Positions 31,033 to 34,935 of a stretch of 34,935 nucleotides of DNA are shown here, one piece after another; positions within the stretch are counted from its first letter, which is position 1, and each line of letters begins with the position of its first letter. The notes below the pieces were generated by a model, which worked only from the letters and a program-made list of their open reading frames with translations, searched no databases and had not been told where the DNA came from. Position numbers and translations under genes: made by a program. Source of the stretch: a virus; the IMG/VR virus record IMGVR_UViG_3300029268_000068, positions 1 through 34,935 of that record; one strand, written 5' to 3'.

Positions 31033-31535
31033 CAGCGTATCATTAGCAGTTTGTAATAATCTGAAAACATCATCCCTGCCATAGTGGGATCCCAGCAGTC
31101 GGAATTCTTTTTATCCCTGCCCGTCATCAACTGCTTCCACTCCCTCTTCAGCATCATTTTGTCGATCTCAACAACACGTTTTGCAAGCGGGTATTCAAAC
31201 CCGAATTTTTTGGCGATGATCTGCATGAGCCTGTCTTCCATTTCCTGGTAAACCGGCAAAAATTGCTTGATCGGCGAGGGAACGTCCACCAGGTAAGCTT
31301 CCGAGGCATCGTGCAGAAGCGCGGTGAGCTTCAGCGGTTCGGGGGCATGGGTGGCGCACAGGAAAGAATGCTGGGCTACCGAGTAAAAACGGCGTGTGTG
31401 TCCGCCAAACCGGCACAGGTTGCTCAGCGCGTGGGCAATGTCCTCGATACAGATCAGATCCGGGTCCGGATTGAGCACGTCGAATATCTTCCCGGTATAG
31501 GTGCGTATGCATGTTATTGGATAGAGCAGTGGCAT
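31032..31535 (-). CDS. YfdR-like HD phosphohydrolase (5'-deoxynucleotidase)
   Basis: This 167-residue protein resembles YfdR from an E. coli prophage and other HD nucleotidases. It has DIAHALSNLCRFGGHTRRFYSVAQHSFLC, then the HD motif LLHDASEAYLVDVPSPIKQFL, followed by MEDRLMQIIAKKFG and IDKMMLKREW. The metal ligands His (in VAQH), His-Asp and the final Asp are present. Such enzymes dephosphorylate deoxynucleoside monophosphates. It lies immediately upstream of the transposase gene, overlapping by 1 bp, and probably alters nucleotide pools in infection. Confidence 0.78.
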   Translation of the reverse strand: MPLLYPITCIRTYTGKIFDVLNPDPDLICIEDIAHALSNLCRFGGHTRRFYSVAQHSFLCATHAPEPLKLTALLHDASEAYLVDVPSPIKQFLPVYQEMEDRLMQIIAKKFGFEYPLAKRVVEIDKMMLKREWKQLMTGRDKKNSDCWDPTMAGMMFSDYYKLLMIR

Positions 31536-31546
31536 GGCCGGAGGGG

Positions 31547-32302
31547 TTAGTAGATTCTTCTTCTTTTTGAATTTTTGAAATTGAAAAGGTCTTCCAGGTG
31601 CTGCAGGTAGTCTTTATGCGACGACCTGTTCTCGATCACCAGGCTATGCAGCTTCAGCTTGTCCAGCATTTCCTGGTGACGGTATTCCGGGCTGTCGAGC
31701 AACACCTCCACCGCCTGTATGAAGTTGCGGCTGTTGTAGCCTTCGCAGTAACCGGAAAAGTCGGCCACCTTATCCATCAGCCTGACCGCCTGGTCATAAT
31801 AGTTCACCTTGAACAGGCCATCGCGGAAATTATCTCTTCCGCCCCCGCCTCTTACCTTGCCGTAATCCAGAAGACTGGAGGCGATGCCGATGTTCACCTG
31901 GTAAGTTTCGATGAATCCGGCCAGAACTTTGTAATGCTCGATGCCCACGTCGATATAGCAGTTCAGGTAGTCCTTATCTTTCCACTTGCTCGCGTTGTTG
32001 TTCATCTCGGCAACCTGGCGCAGGGTGAAGTCGGGCACGATCACGTAATAGACATTCAGGCCGAGCTTCTTGCACACGTAGAACCGGTGCTGGCCGTCGA
32101 TCACAAAGGCGTCCTTACTGACCATGATCGGGCAGTACCTGAAAAACTCCAGTCCATCCTCCACCGAGCGCATGATGCGTTTGATCTTTCCCTCGTTCAG
32201 GTCGCGGTTGCCCTTGAGGAACCGGAACATGCCGTAGTCCTTCGTCCAGAAGATCTGTACCGAGGCCGGCGTTCCGTTAGCTAATGTGTTTTGTTCTTCC
32301 AT
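31547..32302 (-). CDS. ParB/Srx-fold DNA-binding-type protein
   Basis: In this 251-residue protein, residues 25-95 resemble the ParB N-terminal/sulfiredoxin fold: NRDLNEGKIKRIMRSVEDGLEF, PIMVSKDAFVIDGQHRFYVCKKLGLNVYYVIV. The segment DGQHR replaces the usual GERR phosphate/CTP-binding motif. Residues 100-250 are helical and may be a separate partner-binding domain. It does not have a recognisable ParB helix-turn-helix. The start is about 20 bp from the first 91-bp repeat. It is probably part of the early host-takeover set; function unknown. Confidence 0.6.
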   Translation of the reverse strand: MEEQNTLANGTPASVQIFWTKDYGMFRFLKGNRDLNEGKIKRIMRSVEDGLEFFRYCPIMVSKDAFVIDGQHRFYVCKKLGLNVYYVIVPDFTLRQVAEMNNNASKWKDKDYLNCYIDVGIEHYKVLAGFIETYQVNIGIASSLLDYGKVRGGGGRDNFRDGLFKVNYYDQAVRLMDKVADFSGYCEGYNSRNFIQAVEVLLDSPEYRHQEMLDKLKLHSLVIENRSSHKDYLQHLEDLFNFKNSKRRRIY

Positions 32303-32321
32303 ACTTGTAATTATTACTATC

Positions 32322-32412
32322 TGCTCCCGGAGGCCGATTCGATCCAGCCGCTCACGCTTTTCTCCGGGAATTCGCTACCTTTGTTCTCAACCAAAAAACA
32401 TGTAGCTATGAA
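32322..32412 (+). repeat. Duplicated 91-bp promoter/leader cassette, copy 1
   Basis: This 91-bp segment is repeated at 32774-32864 with only two differences (TT versus GA). It contains an inverted repeat, TCCCGGAG ... CTCCGGGA, a Bacteroidota -7-like element TACCTTTG at 32376-32383, and a leader ending in the ATG of a plus-strand ORF. Its other side lies 20 bp from the ParB-like gene start on the minus strand. It may be a divergent control element or a mobile promoter unit. Confidence 0.88.
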
Positions 32413-32734
32413 AAAAGATTTTTTACAATGGCTCCGGGAACGGACTGGCCGGGAATTCATGTTAAATGAATTTTTTAACGCTTGCCTGGATGAAGTAATT
32501 GAAGAAACCATCGGTTCGCAAAAGATTAATGATCGGAATCTTGCTGATCTATCTCATGAAGAGCTAATGCTGTCGCTTCATAAGCGACTTTCAACAACCG
32601 TTGAATACTTTTTGACGCTAAAGCCTCAGCCAACTCAATTTGTTTTTCGAGGGATTCCTTTGAGGTATTACCTTCTTCACCGGGAAGAACAGTTATCTCT
32701 ATTTTCCCGACTAACTTCTCCAGGTGAAGGTTGA
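32408..32734 (+). CDS. Antisense small gene driven by repeat cassette 1
   Basis: This 108-residue protein starts at MKKDFLQWLRERTGREF, the ATG being the last part of the repeat leader. The N-terminal 75 residues look like a helical protein (NEFFNACLDEVIEETIG; LSHEELMLSLHKRL). The rest overlaps a minus-strand ORF (32526-32753) and looks less protein-like, so the true end is less certain. It runs opposite to the early operon, so it is probably expressed in the lysogen. Function unknown; a moron-type immunity or exclusion gene is possible. Confidence 0.5.
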   Translation: MKKDFLQWLRERTGREFMLNEFFNACLDEVIEETIGSQKINDRNLADLSHEELMLSLHKRLSTTVEYFLTLKPQPTQFVFRGIPLRYYLLHREEQLSLFSRLTSPGEG

Positions 32735-32753
32735 TTTCTATTTTATGTTCCAT
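32526..32753 (-). CDS. Small early protein, unknown function
   Basis: This 75-residue protein begins MEHKIEINLHLEKLVGKIEITVL, an alternating beta segment, followed by a helix (ESLEKQIELAEALASKSIQRLL). Its leader resembles that of the gene starting at 33214 (both have TACCT and TATATG- or AAATATG-like ends after a CTTAA segment). That supports translation. It overlaps the antisense plus-strand ORF at 32408-32734, so at least one of the two must be weak or differently used. Confidence 0.5.
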   Translation of the reverse strand: MEHKIEINLHLEKLVGKIEITVLPGEEGNTSKESLEKQIELAEALASKSIQRLLKVAYEATALALHEIDQQDSDH

Positions 32754-32773
32754 ATTTTAGGTATTTAAGGGTT

Positions 32774-32864
32774 TGCTCCCGGAGGCCGATTCGATCCAGC
32801 CGCTCACGCTTGACTCCGGGAATTCGCTACCTTTGTTCTCAACCAAAAAACATGTAGCTATGAA
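32774..32864 (+). repeat. Duplicated 91-bp promoter/leader cassette, copy 2
   Basis: This is the second copy of the 91-bp cassette, with TACCTTTG at 32828-32835 and TTGAC in place of TTTTC upstream. The last bases are the ATG of a different plus-strand ORF. On its other side the small minus-strand gene starts about 20 bp away (32753), the same distance as ParB from copy 1. The shared 20-bp spacing suggests the unit includes control of both strands. Confidence 0.88.
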
Positions 32865-33090
32865 TGAAAAAGAAAGAAAGATGCTTGACATCGCTTTTGA
32901 AAATGCAATACAGGCACACCTGTTCACACAGGCATTAGTTGATTTGCTTACGCCTGAGCAGAAAAAGCAATTTAATATCCTATTGGAGAAACACGTTGTC
33001 ATCCTTGCTGAGAGCATAAAGCCGCCGCTTGGCGACGGGCATCTTCAAGTGATTTATGAACGAGTTCTCGAGTCCTACAGAAAGATATAA
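32860..33090 (+). CDS. Antisense small gene driven by repeat cassette 2
   Basis: This 76-residue helical protein starts at MNEKERKMLDIAFENAIQ, the ATG at the end of the repeated leader. It continues FTQALVDLLTPEQKKQF and ends with YERVLESYRKI. It is different in sequence from the product of cassette 1 although the leader is nearly identical. It overlaps the end of the minus-strand gene at 32999-33214 by 92 bp, tail to tail. Probably expressed separately from the early operon; function unknown. Confidence 0.55.
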   Translation: MNEKERKMLDIAFENAIQAHLFTQALVDLLTPEQKKQFNILLEKHVVILAESIKPPLGDGHLQVIYERVLESYRKI

Positions 33091-33214
33091 GTTCCTCCAA
33101 GGCCTTCAGATGTTCAAGTCGCTTTTCCTCTTCAGCCTTTCGCTGATCGAGGATCTGGTTGACCTCCTTCGCGAGATCTTCCCTGGTGATGTAATTTTTT
33201 CTTTTTAGCCGCAT
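32999..33214 (-). CDS. Small basic early protein
   Basis: This 71-residue protein has an N-terminus rich in Lys/Arg (MRLKRKNYITREDLAKEV) and a coiled helix (DQRKAEEEKRLEHLKALEELISF). It follows the Ner-like gene by 18 bp. Size and form fit a small nucleic-acid or protein-binding early protein, but no family was recognised. Its 3' part overlaps the antisense ORF of cassette 2. Confidence 0.5.
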   Translation of the reverse strand: MRLKRKNYITREDLAKEVNQILDQRKAEEEKRLEHLKALEELISFCRTRELVHKSLEDARRQAAALCSQQG

Positions 33215-33232
33215 ATTATAAGGTATTAAGGT

Positions 33233-33472
33233 TTATTCATTTCCAACCACTTCATTCAGCTGGCGCCTCAGCGCCTCTTTCTCCTTCACAAACTCCAGGA
33301 GCTCCTTCTGAAATTCCGTCGTGGCCCGGCAGCGACCCGAAATAATCATGTAAACTGATGAAACAGTACGACCGCCAATCTCTGCCAGCCTCTTAACGTC
33401 TCCCCGCTTAATGACCTTCCTAAATCTCTGATTTTCCGGGTATTTTACATTCGTCTCTTGACTTTTCCGCAT
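33233..33472 (-). CDS. Ner/Cro-like early regulator
   Basis: This 79-residue protein starts at MRKSQETNVKYPENQRF. An upstream in-frame start at 33565 would run across the promoter and is rejected. Residues 25-55 form a helix-turn-helix (KRGDVKRLAEIGGRTVSSVYMIISG), then a charged helix with KEKEALRRQL. It is the first gene of the leftward early operon and faces the repressor gene. By position it should be the functional equivalent of Mu Ner. Confidence 0.7.
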   Translation of the reverse strand: MRKSQETNVKYPENQRFRKVIKRGDVKRLAEIGGRTVSSVYMIISGRCRATTEFQKELLEFVKEKEALRRQLNEVVGNE

Positions 33473-33487
33473 GATGTTGTATATTTG
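33458..33487 (+). promoter_or_regulatory. Repressor promoter (rightward)
   Basis: TTG at 33458-33460, a 19-bp spacer and TATATTTG at 33480-33487 match the Bacteroidota consensus. Transcription would start near 33495 and reach the repressor at 33539. The -33 part lies inside the first codons of the Ner-like gene, so the two promoters overlap. Confidence 0.7.
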
Positions 33488-33501
33488 TTTTATATTTAAT
33501 G

Positions 33502-33531
33502 CAAATATAAATACTATTTTACGAAAGTCAA
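33502..33531 (-). promoter_or_regulatory. Early operon promoter (leftward)
   Basis: On the minus strand TTG (33531-33529), a 19-bp spacer and TATATTTG (33509-33502) match the consensus. The start would be near 33495 and about 23 nt before the Ner-like gene. Both promoters have the same spacing and share TTGACTTT, so the region forms one large inverted repeat and simultaneous polymerase binding is unlikely. Confidence 0.7.
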
Positions 33532-33538
33532 GTAAAAA

Positions 33539-33973
33539 ATGGAATATTTTACGAAGTCCATACAAAGATTAGCTTATTTTATTGAAACAAAAGGACTTAG
33601 TCTGAACAAATTATCAATGCAGATAGGTGTTTCAAACAGTTATTTTAGTAAAATGGTAAGAAATAATGCCTCTATTGGATCAGATATACTTGAGAAAATA
33701 TTACGAACTTTTCCTGACTTAAATGCCGAATGGCTTTTAACCGGTGCCGGTGAAATGACTAATGATCTTTTAAAGGTTGGCGAAATAGATCAGAAATTAC
33801 TGAAAGTCACAAAAGAGGAGCTTCCACGAGGGCCATGCCAGCAATGTGAAGTTAAAGATCGGATGATTGATGCGCTTCGGGATACTATTGAAGCATTAAA
33901 AGAAACCAACCGGTTGCTCAAGTCTCGTGAAACCCAGGAGTCTGCCGGGCAAAAAAGAAAGAAGGCAGGTTGA
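33539..33973 (+). CDS. CI-like phage repressor
   Basis: This 144-residue protein has an N-terminal helix-turn-helix (residues 20-48: LSLNKLSMQIGVSNSYFSKM) followed by a conserved segment ILRTFPDLNAEWLLTGAGEM, as in many Bacteroidota phage repressors. The C-terminus has a CxxC pair (PCQQCEVKDRM) and a coiled coil (IDALRDTIEALKETNRLL) that likely allows dimerisation. No protease domain for self-cleavage is present. It stands alone, transcribed away from the early operon, and probably binds the symmetrical promoter region before it. It may be the target of the Rha antirepressor. Confidence 0.78.
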   Translation: MEYFTKSIQRLAYFIETKGLSLNKLSMQIGVSNSYFSKMVRNNASIGSDILEKILRTFPDLNAEWLLTGAGEMTNDLLKVGEIDQKLLKVTKEELPRGPCQQCEVKDRMIDALRDTIEALKETNRLLKSRETQESAGQKRKKAG

Positions 33974-34047
33974 TACAATTTTACATACCGGTATAGGCCC
34001 GTTGTCTGCGGGACTGATCATTGTTTCCGGCATAAAATCCTTTAAAC

Positions 34048-34059
34048 AAAACGAATTGT
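34048..34059 (+). repeat. Putative transposase binding site, internal
   Basis: AAAACGAATTGT occurs in the same orientation as the left-edge copies and is followed by an A-run and CACACA, as R2 is. It lies 75 bp downstream of the repressor stop, and about 490 bp from the next copy, so it may be an internal or enhancer-type site. Confidence 0.6.
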
Positions 34060-34070
34060 AAAAAAAACAC

Positions 34071-34092
34071 ACACGTTTTGAGCGTGTTTTTT
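34071..34092 (+). terminator. Weak terminator after the repressor
   Basis: A short ACACG/CGTGT stem with a 7-nt loop is followed by TTTTTT. An A-run lies on the other side. It is 98 bp downstream of the repressor stop codon. The stem is only 5 bp, so the call is weak. Confidence 0.35.
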
Positions 34093-34262
34093 CATTATAG
34101 AATGGTGTAAGCTATTGATATCTGATAACTTAAACACTTATTTAGACCGTTTCCAACTGTACACTTTTATGCCATATGGGGGGGGTATAACGTCATTTTT
34201 TGCCAGTTACGGTTATTTTTTATGCCAAAACAACCGTTTTCAGCCCCTTTTTTTGCCATGAT

Positions 34263-34298
34263 TTGACCACCCAATTGACCACCCAATTGACCACCCAA
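34263..34298 (+). repeat. Three tandem 12-bp repeats
   Basis: Three perfect copies of TTGACCACCCAA lie head to tail in the non-coding region between the internal and outer transposase sites. They could be a protein-binding array. There is no spacer, so it is not a CRISPR. Confidence 0.85.
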
Positions 34299-34534
34299 TC
34301 AAAAACCTCATCATTTTAGACAAATAGTGACTTGTCCAGGATAATCAAACATCCAGGGCAAAAAGCGGCATTTTAAAGCCACGTTCAATCTCCGGAGGTC
34401 TTAGAACACCGCAAGAAGCATAATATTGCCTTAAAATGAACCTTATATAGTAATTAATGGTAGAAAAGAAGTAATTTTAAGCTTTTAATGCCGGCAAAAT
34501 GGTAGTTAAATAGTAGAAAAGTAGTAGAAAAAGC

Positions 34535-34546
34535 ACAATTCGTTTT
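34535..34546 (-). repeat. Putative transposase end-binding site L2
   Basis: ACAATTCGTTTT is the inverse of the left-edge motif, and on the minus strand reads ACAAAACGAATTGTGC, sharing 16 bases with R1. It points inward and lies 92 bp from the outer copy, like the wide L1-L2 gap of Mu. Confidence 0.68.
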
Positions 34547-34626
34547 GTGGAAGAAAAACCGCTAAACCTCCGTAAACCCGCAATATTAAAGGAAAACCCG
34601 GCTTTTTTGGTTTTAATCAATAAGAT

Positions 34627-34638
34627 ACAATTCGTTTT
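34627..34638 (-). repeat. Putative transposase end-binding site L1
   Basis: This is the outermost inverted copy of the 12-bp motif at the repressor end. On the minus strand it reads TAAAACGAATTGTATC, close to R2. The phage end should be just to its right. A CA dinucleotide at 34679-34680 is a possible terminus, but this cannot be confirmed here. Confidence 0.68.
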
Positions 34639-34935
34639 ACGCCCCCTATATGTTATCCTTAGGTTAATCCGATTCGTTCACTGATAAATGCATACACTGG
34701 ATAAATTTACAATTCTTTGGCGGAATGTTAAATCCACATTATATGCTTGAGAATGAATCTAATAAATCTACTAATCATAATTAACACTGGGTGGTCAGAA
34801 AATCCAGTCTGTACGAAATAAGGCCGATTTATAATTTGTGGAAGGAATTAAATTACCCAAACTTCGGTAGCAATTACCACCAATTTTCCTCAAAACCTGG
34901 CGTAAACTTGGCGTAAAACAAAAAACCACTTACAT

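Larger units (their letters stand above)
33974..34935. other. Non-coding end region and possible host flank
   Basis: These 962 bases contain no convincing gene. They hold three transposase-site motifs, a weak terminator, the 12-bp tandem repeats, a run of eight Gs near 34178 and AT-rich sequence. From roughly 34640-34680 onward the DNA may be host chromosome. A 30-codon reading frame at 34259-34167 (minus) is too short to support. Confidence 0.5.

Noticed and set aside
31598-32284. 228-codon plus-strand frame opposite the ParB-like gene
   Set aside because: The minus-strand protein has recognisable fold features; the plus frame does not.
33473-33565. Upstream start of the Ner-like gene
   Set aside because: It would place both promoters inside the gene and overlap the repressor start.
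34167-34259. 30-codon minus-strand frame (MAKKGAENGCFG...)
   Set aside because: Too short, no family, contains a G-run and lacks any expression signal.
34263-34298. CRISPR-like array
   Set aside because: Repeats are directly adjacent without spacers and no cas genes are present.
1-34935. Site-specific integrase or diversity-generating retroelement
   Set aside because: No tyrosine/serine recombinase, reverse transcriptase or template/variable repeat pair was found; integration is explained by MuA.
34660-34935. Exact phage-host border at the CA of 34679-34680
   Set aside because: The matching left terminus is not visible in the window and no target duplication can be tested, so the border is left open.

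Overview
The window holds an almost complete Mu-like transposable prophage of a Bacteroidota host. The host assignment rests on promoter-like sequences of the TTTG/TTG-N19-20-TAnnTTTG type and on A-rich, Shine-Dalgarno-poor starts. The phage assignment rests on a DDE transposase with a MuB-like ATPase, a Gam homologue, a GemA-like protein, Mu-type head genes (portal/gp29-like, MuF, gpG, gp36, gp37, protease-scaffold) and a contractile tail set (sheath, tube, frameshifted chaperone, tape measure, gp44/45/46/47-like baseplate). A 12-bp motif, AAAACGAATTGT, occurs twice at the left edge (23 bp apart) and three times near the right edge, pointing inward at both outermost sites. This is the layout of Mu transposase end-binding sites. 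The Mu 'left' (repressor) end is therefore at the right of the window and the tail-fibre end at the left.

Layout. 1-201: transposase sites and non-coding DNA. 202-9817 (minus): fibres, baseplate and tape measure. 9820-10137 (plus): a lone membrane-protein gene. 10118-15984 (minus): tail chaperone with a -1 frameshift, tube, sheath, two lysis-like membrane proteins, capsid and protease-scaffold. 15985-16167: back-to-back late promoters. 16168-22313 (plus): terminase subunits, gp36-like, portal-MuF fusion with an AT-rich C-terminal domain, holin-like protein, gpG and gp37. 22404-33472 (minus): the early/middle operon. From promoter to end it runs Ner-like, small genes, ParB-like, YfdR-like HD enzyme, MuA, MuB, a second ATPase, a zinc-ribbon protein, Gam, a tRNA-like element, a DnaA-domain/GemA fusion, a replication-type protein, a regulator candidate, BppU-like and partner proteins, and finally a C4-type antisense RNA, a leader ORF and a Rha antirepressor. 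33539-33973 (plus): CI-like repressor. 33974-34935: non-coding end region and possibly host flank.

How it fits together. Repressor and Ner-like genes face away from each other across one symmetrical element whose two promoters overlap, giving an either/or switch. MuA and MuB transpose the genome using the terminal sites, Gam would protect ends, and the GemA fusion and replication-type protein probably adapt host replication. A second control layer closes the early operon: a structured RNA resembling the P1/P7 C4 antisense RNA has 10 nt of perfect complementarity to the start of the next ORF, which overlaps the Rha gene by ATGA, as in the P1 c4-icd-ant operon. Small plus-strand genes carrying duplicated promoter/leader cassettes lie antisense inside the early operon and look like lysogen-expressed morons. 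No endolysin was recognised.
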